Shown here: positions 20,941 through 31,254 of the stretch, in pieces
Numbering within the stretch: the stretch's first letter is position 1
Layout of the letters: each line of letters begins with the position of its first letter
Source of the DNA: Mesostigma viride
Taxonomy: Eukaryota > Streptophyta > Mesostigmatophyceae > Mesostigmatales > Mesostigmataceae
Length of the DNA: 43,687 nucleotides
NCBI GenBank assembly: GCA_009746045.1
Contig: RPFO01001937.1
Location: 1-43,687, forward strand
Reading direction: 5' to 3'
The notes under the pieces: generated by a model
The model's input: the letters and a program-made list of their open reading frames with translations, nothing else
Told to the model about the DNA's origin: nothing
Databases searched by the model: none
Translations under genes and position numbers: made by a program

Positions 20941-21524
20941 TGTTACGTCCCTGCCCTTTTGGCCGGACGTAACAATGGAATAAATTACTAAGGCTGTTTG
21001 GTCTATTGGACTTGGGTTTTATGGACCTTGGCTATTGTGTGAATTGGACTAGTTATTTTGGTCCTAGGTTGTCCTTTTAGGGGCCGGCGCTGTGGCGCCG
21101 CGCCGGTTCTGAGTCCGTCAGTAGTTCTAGGCGTGGATCCTATAGTTGAGGGTCGATGTCGGCCCGGATCCTACGTGGAATGAGTGACTCGGATTGTTCT
21201 AGGGAAATTGGCGTGTATCTGCGCCGCAACCAACCTAGGTTAAATTGGTCCGAGGACGAGAGTCTCGTCCTCTTGGTTTAATGAATGATAAGTGCGAATA
21301 CGCCTACACATTGAGCCCGGGGCATTATCCATTTGTAATTGGTATTGCTAGCCAATATAAGTGTGAACTAATTAGCTTGGCATTAAGCCGTGATGCCAGA
21401 TATCTCACGACTCACGTCGTGAAGCGCAACCTACTTTAGGCTATCTTGAATTATTCCTAATTCCGGCAAGAAGGGTCTTTCGCTACGTAGCTCAGGCTAG
21501 GTGTGTCTGGGCAGGGACGTAACA
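20941..21524 (+). repeat. 3' LTR of the first gypsy element, 584 bp
   Basis: The LTR starts TGTTACGTCCCTGCCC and ends GGGCAGGGACGTAACA, long complementary ends with TG...CA. It shares ordered blocks with the LTR-like sequence at 42491, including AACAATGGAATAAATTA, CAGTTATTTTGG-like, GGTCCGAGGACGAG and ATTAGCTTGG. No second copy exists in the window. Confidence 0.85.
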
Positions 21525-21525
21525 C

Positions 21526-22130
21526 ATGGGTGACGTTGCAAAAAACACCGGATTAATTTGACGTAGCATAACATGTTTCGGTCATAGTCTTTGACCAACA
21601 AACGATGCAGGAGTTCAACAAGAGTCGTGATGAAATCGACACGATAAGAACAGAGACGGGAAAAACGATGCAACTGACTAAGAACAACACCATATTTTGC
21701 TGTAAGGGATTTCAAGGAGACTGTGAATATCGGGGTAGCGAATAAAAGGAATTTTCTGATATTTAGGATCCTTGCGCTTATCACAGACAGCCGTACGTAC
21801 GCCAGCCCTTCTTGTTTATATGGGTAATGTTAAGATCGAGGCAATTGCAACTAGTATCGTCTGACGTGAGCTTTAATGTTAGGGACGCTTGCGGGTAGAT
21901 GCCAGGCAGACCAGCTGTGATATATACAAATGGGTTGCGAAATCAGGGTTGTGGAAAGCAATGACATCATCAATGTATCGACATGTGTGGATAAAACGCT
22001 TGATGAGAACATCATCATTTGAGGCAATGAGATTCTCCATGAATGCAAGCTCATAAGTGTATAGATAGAGGTTTGCAAGGAGCTCGGCACAGTTAGTGCC
22101 CATAGTGATGCCCATAGCTTGTTGTTATCC
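21526..22130 (-). mobile_element. Penelope-like element fragment, RT core
   Basis: On the minus strand this segment aligns with 41400-41970 of the right-hand Penelope-like element. It encodes ITMGTNCAELLANLYLYTYE, KRFIHTCRYIDDVIAF (RT motif C, YIDD) and, in shifted frames, KYGVVLSQLHRFSRLCSYRV. It is cut on its left by the LTR at 20941-21524, at a site corresponding to 41972. It is truncated at 22130. The RT core block is in better frame here than in the right-hand copy. Confidence 0.85.
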
Positions 22131-22552
22131 ATCGTACGTCCGCAAATCAACTATATATCTCGATATAGAGGCATGCCTCATATATTTTATTCCAAGGTAC
22201 CAGTTTTAATTAATCTCGGCCCCCGCCCTCCGACAATTTTACAATTTTTAACAAAAAGAGCCAATTTTAACCGGCTAGCTGACTGGCCAATGCAGTCGGT
22301 CTCTGTGTTATTATTAAGTGAGACAACTATTCCTAAATACAGTACTTAATGAAAATAACAGTAGTATATAAGGTTAACATATAGCACTCGCTGGTTGTCT
22401 CTTTGATATAGTATACTGATTGGCACGCCGGCATGAAACGCAAGTACTAAGTACGACTAGCTTATCTGGCCAGGAATATGCGGCATTGAGCTGGGCACGT
22501 ACCGTGGGTACGCCGGCCGTGCATGGCCTGTTTGTTGGTCAATAGATTTATA
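22131..22552. other. Spacer between Penelope-like and LINE fragments
   Basis: AT-rich sequence without a recognisable gene. A short self-complementary stretch (CGATATAGAGGCATGCCTCATAT-like, near 22158-22182) is the only structure seen. Confidence 0.35.
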
Positions 22553-22925
22553 TGACGTCCAGGTCCGCGCCGACCATGGGGCCCTCTGGCCCTCCAGGTC
22601 CAGCCGGTCCTCCCGGAGCCGGCAACACTCCTTGAAGAAGGCGGAGGTCAGGGGCCCCATGGCCCCAAACTCCTCCAGGACAAAGGGCACCACACGATGG
22701 TGCCCGACGTCGCCGTAGGCCAGGATCGAGCTTGGCCCGCTCCGCCCGGTCCGCCGTGTAACCTGCCGTGAGGGAGGCCCCAGCCACGTGGCTAAGAGCC
22801 AAGGGCCGCGCCACCGAAACGTCAATAAGCAGATGCCGGCCACCCCCCTCAAAGTCCAGCACCACGATGTCAGGCCGGTGGTTGGGGGAATAGAAGGCAG
22901 CGCCATCCGCATCCTCGGACCGGAG
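22553..22925 (-). mobile_element. LINE fragment, endonuclease region, internal piece
   Basis: It encodes part of the restriction-like endonuclease region (RPDIVVLDFEGGGRHLLIDV onward) of the 27305-34089 LINE. It has an extra GATCGA insertion relative to most copies, shared with the copy at 25917-27300. It is truncated at both ends and lacks the 3' UTR. Confidence 0.85.
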
Positions 22926-22970
22926 CACACTGAATATGTATATATAAATTAAATAAAAAATTATATAAAA

Positions 22971-23790
22971 AAGGCGCTCCGGCACCAGCTATTTGCCCCG
23001 CAGCCTCTTGTTCCGGCCGGGCGGCCTTGTGGTAGCTGTGGGCAGCCGCTGGATCCCACGGGGACTCACTACCTTGCCTGCATGGGGGGCCAACAGAATC
23101 AGAATTGGTATTTGTATTTGCACACTGTCCTCCTGACGGTGGTGCTCGCCATAATTCGGTCGGTTTTCCCCCACGCGAACATCCGGTCCGAGGATGCGGA
23201 TGGCGCTGCCTTCTATTCCCCCCACCACCGGCCTGACATCGTGGTGCTGGACTTTGAGGGGGGTGGCCGGCATCTGCTTATTGACGTTTCGGTGGCGCGG
23301 CCCTTGGCTCTTAGCCACGTGGCTGGGGCCTCCCTCACGGCAGGTTACACGGCGGACCGGGCGGAGCGGGCCAAGCTCCTGGCCTACGGCGACGTCGGGC
23401 ACCATCGTGTGGTGCCCTTTGTCCTGGAGGAGTTTGGGGCCATGGGGCCCCTGACCTCCGCCTCCTTCAAGGAGTGTTGCCGGCTCCGGGCGGACCGGCT
23501 GGACCTGGAGGGCCAGCGGGCCCCATGGTCGGCGCGGACCTGGACGTCATATTGGCGTCAGCGCTTGTCGGTGGCGCTGACTCGGGCCATGGCTGACATC
23601 ATGCTCCGCCGTACGCGGGCTGATTTTGCGGTGCAGCAGGGCTATTAGGTTCCTCCCGTTAGGCGTTTCCATTGGTCTTATCGTAGTATAGAGCTTTGAC
23701 ATGGCTCTGTATATAGGTTTATAGCTGGGCGTTTGCTTTGGTTTGAGTGATTTCACTCTGCTGTAAGTAATTATATTTTTACTATATAAA
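22971..23790 (+). mobile_element. LINE copy, 5'-truncated, with 3' end
   Basis: It begins within the RT-to-endonuclease linker, then the CxxC...HxxxC knuckle and endonuclease, with a stop at 23646 and the shared 3' UTR ending in CTGCTGTAAGTAATTATA plus an AT-rich tail. A small frameshift lies near the 5' end; the last 188 codons (from 23082) are open. Confidence 0.85.
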
Positions 23791-24305
23791 TTAACTAAGT
23801 TAGCCTCCTACGGCAATGTGGGGCCCCACCGGGTCATCCCCTTTGTCCTTGAGGAGTTCGGGGCCATGGGCCCCAAGACAGCGGAGTTTTTCCACGAGTG
23901 CTGGCCCAGCGCCGTGAAGACCACCTCGACCTCGAGGGTCAGACCGCCCCGTGGTCGGCCCGCACGTGGTCCTCGTATTGGCGGCAGCGCCTGTCACTCG
24001 CCCTCACTCGCACCGTGGCTGATGTGTTATTCCGCCGCACCCGGGCCGACTTTGTCGCGACCCATGCGGTCTAGATCCCTCCCAGGCCTGCATGGTGGGG
24101 CGGAAGCGCTGTTGCTGCGTGTAGTTTTGTGATGTATAGTTAGTTGTACCTTGTGCAGCTGGCGTGATCCTTGGATGTCTGGGTCAGATAATTACTATTA
24201 ATTTCTTCAGGGTTATTCTCCTGAGTTATCGGTTTTTTCCTCATGTTGCATGCTATCTCACCTCCGTAATCTATCATTCTCAATGAGTATATATTAAAAT
24301 ATGTA
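23791..24305 (+). mobile_element. Diverged LINE subfamily, 3' end
   Basis: It encodes YGNVGPHRVIPFVLEEFGAM and a diverged endonuclease tail ending at a TAG near 24072. It is clearly homologous to the main LINE but with many substitutions. Its 3' UTR is different and ends in CTATCATTCTCAATGAGTAT plus an AT tail. It is an older or separate subfamily. Confidence 0.75.
24229..24300 (+). repeat. 3' tail of the diverged LINE, repeated at 25852-25920
   Basis: TTGCATGC(Y)ATCTCACCTCC and CTATCATTCTCAATGARTAT occur here and at 25852-25920. In both places an inverted LINE 3' tip or copy begins in the following AT-rich stretch, which shows repeated insertion next to the same tail sequence. Confidence 0.75.
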
Positions 24306-24314
24306 TATTAATAA

Positions 24315-24352
24315 TATAATTACTTACAGCAGAGTGAAATCACTCAAACCAA
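24315..24352 (-). mobile_element. Inverted LINE 3' tip
   Basis: ATAATTACTTACAGCAGAGT and the bases following are the reverse complement of the LINE 3' UTR tip. It is a very short 5'-truncated insertion in an AT-rich tail. Confidence 0.7.
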
Positions 24353-24386
24353 AGCAAAATATATAAAATATTTATATATATTAAAA

Positions 24387-25660
24387 GCATTTTTGGGCTC
24401 CGTCGCTCAGTCGTGGGCGGAAAGCTGCCGGCTCCTGCCCCTTTTGGCAACGGCAGCGCCTGACCTCCTGGACCCCAGCAGCCCTTTGCCCTTCGTCACC
24501 GCCATCCAGGAGGCCTATGCTGAGATCCAGCAGGCCTGTTCTCCCGTCCGTGCCGCTCAGGCGGTACAGCGCCACCTCCCTCGCGGCACTCCCTCGGTCG
24601 CCTCCGTTCAATCTCCCGCCGCATTCCCTGCTCGCGTCATCGATAAACACCAGAAAACCTACGCGGGTATTCTGCACACGGCTGATTGGATGGCTCTTTT
24701 CGCGGACCTCAACGCCCAGGGACGTGCGTGGCTGTTCTCGCTTTCCTTGCGGAGTGTGGGCTCGGCGTACCTTCGTGCTCTTCCCATGGCCCCCCCATTC
24801 GCCTTGGCTCCCAGCCACTACTCGGTGGCGCTCCGGCACCAGCTATTTGCCCCGCAGCCTCTTGTTCCGGCCGGGCGGCCTTGTGGTAGCTGTGGGCAGC
24901 CGCTGGATCCCACGGGGACTCACTACCTTGCCTGCATGGGGGGCCAACAGAATCAGAATTGGTATTTGTATTTGCACACTGTCCTCCTGACGGTGGTGCT
25001 CGCCATGATTCGGTCGGTTTTCCCCCACGCGAACATCCGGTCCGAGGATGCGGATGGCGCTGCCTTCTATTCCCCAACCACCGGCCTGACATCGTGGTGC
25101 TGGACTTTGAGGGGGGTGGCCGGCATCTGCTTATTGACGTTTCGGTGGCGCGGCCCTTGGCTCTTAGCCACGTGGCTGGGGCCTCCCTCACGGCAGGTTA
25201 CACGGCGGACCGGGCGGAGCGGGCCAAGCTCCTGGCCTACGGCGACGTCGGGCACCATCGTGTGGTGCCCTTTGTCCTGGAGGAGTTTGGGGCCATGGGG
25301 CCCCTGACCTCCGCCTTCTTCAAGGAGTGTTGCCGGCTCCGGGAGGACCGGCTGGACCTGGAGGGCCAGCGGGCCCCATGGTCGGCGCGGACCTGGACGT
25401 CATATTGGCGTCAGCGCTTGTCGGTGGCGCTGACTCGGGCCATGGCTGACATCATGCTCCGCCGTACGCGGGCTGATTTTGCGGTGCAGCAGGGCTATTA
25501 GGTTCCTCCCGTTAGGCGTTTCCATTGGTCTTATCGTAGTATAGAGCTTTGACATGGCTCTGTATATAGGTTTATAGCTGGGCGTTTCCTTTGGTTTGAG
25601 TGATTTCACTCTGCTGTAAGTAATTATATTTTTAATATATATTAAAATATATATTAAAAT
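24387..25660 (+). mobile_element. LINE copy, 5'-truncated, with 3' end
   Basis: It starts within the region after RT motif C (LGSVAQSWAESCRLLPL) and runs through the knuckle, endonuclease and 3' UTR. One frameshift near 25075 separates two open parts (24393-25307 and 24959-25501). A premature poly-AT tail follows the UTR. Confidence 0.9.
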
Positions 25661-25711
25661 ATATAAAATATTTATTCTCCCAGTTTTCGGGTTTTTCCTT
25701 ATATGTTATAA

Positions 25712-25850
25712 TAATATAATTACTTACAGCAGAGTGAAATCACTCAAACCAAAGCAAACGCCCAGCTATAAACCTCTATACAGAGCCATGTCAAAGCTCT
25801 ATACTACGATAAGACCAATGGAAACTCCTAACGGGAGGAACCTAATAGCC
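25712..25850 (-). mobile_element. Inverted LINE 3' UTR fragment
   Basis: The reverse complement of the LINE 3' UTR, from the stop region (CTATTAGG side at 25850) to the tip at 25712. It contains no coding sequence beyond the last codon or two. Confidence 0.85.
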
Positions 25851-25916
25851 TTAATTTCCTTATATGTTGCATGCCTATCTCACCTCCGTAATCTATCATT
25901 CTCAATGAATATATAT

Positions 25917-27300
25917 TAAAAATATAATTACTTACAGCAGAGTGAAATCACTCAAACCAAAGCAAACGCCCAGCTATAAACCTATATACAGAGCCATGTC
26001 AAAGCTCTATACTACGATAAGACCGATGGAAACGCCTAACAGGAGGAACCTAATAGCCCTGCTGCACCGCAAAATCAGCCCGCGTACGGCGGAGCATGAT
26101 GTCAGCCATGGCCCGAGTCAGCGTCACCGACAAGCGCTGACGCCAATATGACGTCCAGGTCCGCGCCGACCATGGGGCCCGCTGGCCCTCCAGGTCCAGC
26201 CGGTCCTCCCGGAGCCGGCAACACTCCTTGAAGAAGGCGGAGGTCAGGGGCCCCATGGCCCCAAACTCCTCCAGGACAAAGGGCACCACACGATGGTGCC
26301 CGACGTCGCCGTAGGCCAGGATCGAGCTTGGCCCGCTCCGCCCGGTCCGCCGTGTAACCTGCCGTGAGGGAGGCCCCAGCCACGTGGCTAAGAGCCAAGG
26401 GCCGCGCCACCGAAACGTCAATAAGCAGATGCCGGCCGCCCCCCTCAAAGTCCAGCACCACGATGTCAGGCCCGTGGTTGGGGGAATAGAAGGCAGCGCC
26501 ATCCGCATCCTCGGACTGGATGTTCACGTGCCGGGGGAAAACCGACCGAACCATGGCGAGCACCACCGTCAGGAGGACAGTGTGCAAATACAAATACCAA
26601 TTCTGATTCTGCTGGCCCCCCATGCAGGCAAGGTAGTGAGTCCCCGTGGGATCCAGCGGCTGCCCACAGCTACCACAAGGCCGCCCGGCCAGCTAGAAGA
26701 GGCTGCGGGGCAAATAGCTGGTGCCGGAGCGCCACCGAGTAGTGGCTGGGAGCTAAGGCGAATGGGGGGGCCATAACGAAGGTACGCCAAGCCCACACTC
26801 CGCAATGAAAGCGAGAACAGCCACGCACGTCCCTGGGCGTTGAGGTCCGCGAAAAGAGCCATCCAATCAGCCGTGTGCAGAATACCCGCGTAGGTTTTCT
26901 GGTGTTTATCGATGACGCGAGCAGGGAATGCGGCGGGAGATTGAACGGAGGCGACCGAGGGAGTGCCGCGAGGGAGGCGGCGCTGTACCGCCTGACTGAG
27001 CGGCACGGACGGGAGAACAGGCCTGCTGGATCTCAGCATAGGCCTCCTGGATGGCGGTGACGAAGGGCAAAGGGCTGCTGGGGTCCAGGAGGTCAGGCGC
27101 TGCCGTTGCCAAAAGGGGCAGGAGCCGGCAGCTTTCCGCCCACGACTGAGCGACGGAGCCCAAAAATGCTGCTGGGGCCAGCCGGGCGGCACGAGTCAGA
27201 CAACAGCCACCCATATCCGTGCAGGCAGGGAGGCAATGCCAATAGCATGGGGCGGTAGGTCGGGGCCCGGGACCAGCTGGCAGCGCCAAGGCCGACAGGA
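25917..27300 (-). mobile_element. LINE copy, 5'-truncated, minus strand
   Basis: It contains the 3' UTR, endonuclease, knuckle and part of the RT-to-endonuclease linker up to about 27290. Differences from the full copy include the GATCGA insertion near 26320 and several indels that break the frame. It ends where the 3' tail of the next copy (27305) begins. Confidence 0.9.
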
Positions 27301-27442
27301 CATATATATTAAAAATATAATTACTTACAGCAGAGTGAAATCACTCAAACCAAAGCAAACGCCCAGCTATAAACCTATATACAGAGCCATGTCAAAGCTC
27401 TATACTACGATAAGACCAATGGAAACGCCTAACGGGAGGAAC

Positions 27443-29653
27443 CTAATAGCCCTGCTGCACCGCAAAATCAGCCCGCGTACGGCGGAGCATGATGTCCGCC
27501 ATGGCCCGAGTCAGCGCCACCGACAAGCGCTGACGCCAATATGACGTCCAGGTCCGCGCCGACCATGGGGCCCGCTGGCCCTCCAGGTCCAGCCGGTCCT
27601 CCCGGAGCCGGCAACACTCCTTGAAGAAGGCGGAGGTCAGGGGCCCCATGGCCCCAAACTCCTCCAGGACAAAGGGCACCACACGATGGTGCCCGACGTC
27701 GCCGTAGGCCAGGAGCTTGGCCCGCTCCGCCCGGTCCGCCGTGTAACCTGCCGTGAGGGAGGCCCCAGCCACGTGGCTAAGAGCCAAGGGCCGCGCCACC
27801 GAAACGTCAATAAGCAGATGCCGGCCACCCCCCTCAAAGTCCAGCACCACGATGTCAGGCCGGTGGTTGGGGGAATAGAAGGCAGCGCCATCCGCATCCT
27901 CGGACCGGATGTTCGCGTGGGGGAAAACCGACCGAATCATGGCGAGCACCACCGTCAGGAGGACAGTGTGCAAATACAAATACCAATTCTGATTCTGTTG
28001 GCCCCCCATGCAGGCAAGGTAGTGAGTCCCCGTGGGATCCAGCGGCTGCCCACAGCTACCACAAGGCCGCCCGGCCGGAACAAGAGGCTGCGGGGCAAAT
28101 AGCTGGTGCCGGAGCGCCACCGAGTAGTGGCTGGGAGCCAAGGCGAATGGGGGGGCCATGGGAAGAGCACGAAGGTACGCCGAGCCCACACTCCGCAAGG
28201 AAAGCGAGAACAGCCACGCACGTCCCTGGGCGTTGAGGTCCGCGAAAAGAGCAATCCAATCAGCCGTGTGCAGAATACCCGCGTAGGTTTTCTGGTGTTT
28301 ATCGATGACGCGAGCAGGGAATGCGGCGGGAGATTGAACGGAGGCGACCGAGGGAGTGCCGCGAGGGAGGTGGCGCTGTACCGCCTGAGCGGCACGGACG
28401 GGAGAACAGGCCTGCTGGATCTCAGCATAGGCCTCCTGGATGGCGGTGACGAAGGGCAAAGGGCTGCTGGGGTCCAGGAGGTCAGGCGCTGCCGTTGCCA
28501 AAAGGGGCAGGAGCCGGCAGCTTTCCGCCCACGACTGAGCGACGGAGCCCAAAAAGGCTGCTGGGGCCAGCCGGGCGGCACGAGTCAGACCGCAGCCACC
28601 CATCCGTGCAGGCAGGGAGGCAATGCGAATAGCATGTGGCGGGAGGTCGGGGCCCGGGACCAGCTGCGCCAAGGCCGACTGGATGCGTTCGTCGTGGCCC
28701 TCGGCGGCCAGCCGGACCTGAGACGGAAGAGCGCCCCGGAGCCAGTGAACGACGCGAGGGTGAGCGCAAAACCACAGAAGCAGACCCTTGGTCTGCGAAT
28801 CATGAAGGCGCGCAATCAAGGGCAGTACCTCAGTGCGTGCCTCGAGGGCGGCCCGCAGAGCATCGATGACAAACGCGGGGTCGCCAACCGGAACGCCGAG
28901 GACATCCAACCCATGGAGGCGCTCGTCCCGGCCCAAGAGCTGGGGCGGAAAGCCGGAGCAATCACCTTGGGGCGAGTACACCGCGCACTTGGCAAGGGTC
29001 AACTGGAGGTTGATGTCGGCCACCGCGGTCTGCAGTGCCAGCAGAGCCGCGGTGGTGTCCGGCACAGGGCCCAGAAGGTAGATATCATCCAAGTAGGCCT
29101 GAATAGCGACCGCCGGGTGGGCAGCATGGACCGCTTGGAGGCAACCCTGGAGGGGGGCGGCAAAGTACAGGGGTCCCAGGGGGTCCCCTTGCTGGGTGCC
29201 CGACCGCGACAGCAGGCCGCCGCGAGTGCCGTCCTCCATGATGTGAACCAGTTGGCCGGGCTGGCCGTAGCACACGGCTGTCCAAGCGTACAAGTCCTCG
29301 AAGGACTCCATGACGGCCGCAAACATGCTGGCGCGGGACAGACTGTTGAACGCGTTGTGGCAGTCGACCTTGACGACAGCGTGGGTGGGGTGGGCCTCGA
29401 GGTAGGCCTGCACCGAATGGATGAGGATATCCGCCCCGCCTGGAGTCGTCACCCCCAGCTGGGCCGCCACCGAGGTCTCACCCGCTGCGAGGGGCGGGCA
29501 GAAAAAGGCACGGAGCTCGGGCGCCTTTTGGCGGCAGATCACTTTGCCCACGAGCTTGCGGAGCACCTCACCGCAGGCGATCGGGCGCACCTTGCCCTCG
29601 GGGGGGGCAAGACACCCTTGAGCAGAGCGAGGAGGCGAGCGCCCGCTAACCAC
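27443..29653 (-). CDS. LINE ORF, RT and restriction-like endonuclease part
   Basis: The frame has 736 codons, of which the first ~18 are probably out of frame. RT: KVRPIACGEVLRKLVGKV (21-38), VVKVDCHNAFNSLSRASMF (motif A, Asp97), SGTQQGDPLGPLYFA (motif B), AYLDDIYLLGP (motif C, YLDD 187-190). A thumb and linker of about 300 residues follows. A knuckle CxxC-x9-HxxxC lies at 531-548. The endonuclease has RPDIVVLDFEGG (598 on) and LLIDVSV (613 on), matching the PD...(D/E)-x-(K/V) pattern of LINE RLE domains. This protein would nick DNA and prime reverse transcription at the nick. Its 5' frameshift sits at the 8-base G run 29600-29607. Confidence 0.9.
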   Translation of the reverse strand: MVSGRSPPRSAQGCLAPPEGKVRPIACGEVLRKLVGKVICRQKAPELRAFFCPPLAAGETSVAAQLGVTTPGGADILIHSVQAYLEAHPTHAVVKVDCHNAFNSLSRASMFAAVMESFEDLYAWTAVCYGQPGQLVHIMEDGTRGGLLSRSGTQQGDPLGPLYFAAPLQGCLQAVHAAHPAVAIQAYLDDIYLLGPVPDTTAALLALQTAVADINLQLTLAKCAVYSPQGDCSGFPPQLLGRDERLHGLDVLGVPVGDPAFVIDALRAALEARTEVLPLIARLHDSQTKGLLLWFCAHPRVVHWLRGALPSQVRLAAEGHDERIQSALAQLVPGPDLPPHAIRIASLPARMGGCGLTRAARLAPAAFLGSVAQSWAESCRLLPLLATAAPDLLDPSSPLPFVTAIQEAYAEIQQACSPVRAAQAVQRHLPRGTPSVASVQSPAAFPARVIDKHQKTYAGILHTADWIALFADLNAQGRAWLFSLSLRSVGSAYLRALPMAPPFALAPSHYSVALRHQLFAPQPLVPAGRPCGSCGQPLDPTGTHYLACMGGQQNQNWYLYLHTVLLTVVLAMIRSVFPHANIRSEDADGAAFYSPNHRPDIVVLDFEGGGRHLLIDVSVARPLALSHVAGASLTAGYTADRAERAKLLAYGDVGHHRVVPFVLEEFGAMGPLTSAFFKECCRLREDRLDLEGQRAPWSARTWTSYWRQRLSVALTRAMADIMLRRTRADFAVQQGY

Positions 29654-30330
29654 TCGCGCGCAGCGGGAGGAACGCGACCAGCCGCCAGGTCAATGAGGGT
29701 GTCAAAGAGAATGTCCTCGCCCCCATGCCCCACCAGGACCTCCAAGTGCTCGTAGCGCCAGCCCGACGGCCCGGTAGAGGAAGCCCGCGGGACCTCACGC
29801 ATCACCTCCAGGAAGCAGTCGCGGTCCAGCCGGAGGGGGGCCGGCAGGGGGTCCGGCACGGGCAGCTGGAATCCGGGCTCCGCAGGGTGAAGAGCCTCCA
29901 AGGCCGCCAGGGTAGCCGCATTGGCGGGGGCGAGCTTGGCCATTTCCAAGCGGGTCATGGCCCGGCTGAGCTGCCCCTCGCGGACGAGGCGGATGACGTC
30001 GGCGGCCACCCGCTCGAAGTTGACCTCCCCCGACAGCCGGGCCGTGCGCGGGGGCGGCACGCCAAACAGCCCCTCCCAGTCCCCCTGCAGAAAGCGTCGG
30101 CAACGGGCAATAACCGCACCCTGGAGGCCGCGCACACCACGCCCGAGAGGGGTGAGGAGCAGGCGGGGGGTCACCATGTGCAGTTTAAAGCCCAGCGGGT
30201 CGTCCGGAGCGGCGTGCATGCGCCGGAGAGAAACGATTGCACATTGCGCGAAAAGGCTACGCGCGCGGTGGGGGAGGTCGGTCAGGGTAGACGTCGGGTT
30301 GATGGCGCATGCATCCCAGGGACCGTGTCA
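29600..30330 (-). pseudogene. LINE ORF, segment before the RT core
   Basis: In the same frame as the RING segment, after an in-frame TGA at 30328-30330, the sequence encodes MHAAPDDPLGFKLHMVTPRL (from 30219), a helical region FERVAADVIRLVREGQLSRA, and PRASSTGPSGWRYEHLEVLV. The last resembles the block preceding the RT fingers in R2-like elements. It joins the RT frame at the 29600-29607 homopolymer, where a single extra C on the minus strand would restore phase. The TGA stands where a Trp codon would differ by one base. Confidence 0.75.
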
Positions 30331-31254
30331 AGCCAACGCCAACTGGCCGAGTAGTCGGGCGGCGGGGGCTGGGAGCCGGGGGAGCCGAGGCGGGAGGGGG
30401 GAGGGGGCCGGGACTGCTGGCCGGTTGAGGGGCCGTTGAGCAACACAGGCGCGCGCGTGCTGAGCGCGCCCGTGAATGGAGTACACCCGCTGGCAGTGAG
30501 CTTCCGGGCACCGGTAACAGCTCATGGCCTGCAGATCCGCCGCGCCGAGATCGGGGTGCACAGCGCGAAGGTGCTGGCAGAGGAGGTTACGGTTGTGGAA
30601 CACACCCGCACACGGGGACCCCGTGGGAAGCAGCACGGCACACCGGTGAAGGCCGTCGGCGGGCGCTGAGTGGCGGGGAGCGGCGCCAGCAAAGGCAGGA
30701 CGTGGGGCCTGCGGCGTCTCCCCAGCCGGGCCGGCAGGCGCGCGCACCACGACCCGACCAGCGCCCGGCAGGCCCGCCGGGGCCACGGAGGAGGCAGTGC
30801 CCACCGGGGAGACCCCCAGCGGAGGGGGATCGAGAACGCCGGCGCCCCTCCCAGGGGGACTCGCCAGCGCGCCCGCGACCACCCCAGGCCCCGGCAACGA
30901 GGCCGGGGGCGGAGGCCGAGGGGTCGGGGAGGCAGCTGGCCCCGGGGCCCGGTGGGGACCCGGCAGGGGACCCAGCGAGACCGGGGGCGGGCCGAGAGGA
31001 AGCGCAGTCCCAGGGGGCGGCACAACAGCCCGGCACAACGGGCAGCGCGGCACGGAGTGGAGCAAGCTGCGCGCGATGCACGCTTGATGGAATGTGTGGC
31101 CGCACGCGGGCAGGCGACACAAGCCATCCCCCGGCCGGAAGGGCTCAAGGCAGATGGCACAGGAGCCCGACTCGGGGTCGTCCCCCTCCAGAAGGGACCG
31201 GACATGAGGGGGGGCGGGTCCCAGCCGGCCTCCCAGCAACCCGGGAGGCGGCAA
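30331..31254 (-). pseudogene. LINE ORF, RING-H2 finger and C2H2-type fingers
   Basis: The RING-H2 finger reads CAICLEPFRPGDGLCRLPAC, GHTFHQAC, then CPLC: all eight zinc ligands in the C3H2C3 order (about 31165-31025). A Pro/Ala-rich linker of about 100 residues follows. Then come a C2H2 finger (CAGVFHNRNLLCQHLRAVH) and a C2HC-like finger (CPEAHCQRVYSIHGRAQH, then ARAC) near 30590-30440. Paired C2H2-type fingers before RT are known DNA-binding modules of R2/NeSL-type elements. A RING-H2 finger normally marks an E3 ubiquitin ligase. Its presence in a LINE ORF is unusual; the activity is inferred. Confidence 0.85.

Larger units (their letters stand above)
13676..21524 (+). mobile_element. Ty3/gypsy chromovirus-type LTR retrotransposon, 5'-truncated
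   Basis: The order is gag end, aspartic protease, RT, RNase H, integrase, chromodomain, extra coding region, polypurine tract and 3' LTR. The order PR-RT-RH-IN is diagnostic of Ty3/gypsy; a chromodomain after integrase defines chromoviruses. No matching 5' LTR, PBS or gag start is present: gag-like composition begins near 13676, next to the split gene. The coding region has frameshifts near 15940, 16830, 17270 and 17500, so this copy cannot be active. Confidence 0.85.

Noticed and set aside
28106-29755. 549-codon plus-strand frame
   Set aside because: It is antisense to the RT-endonuclease ORF, whose motifs are unambiguous.
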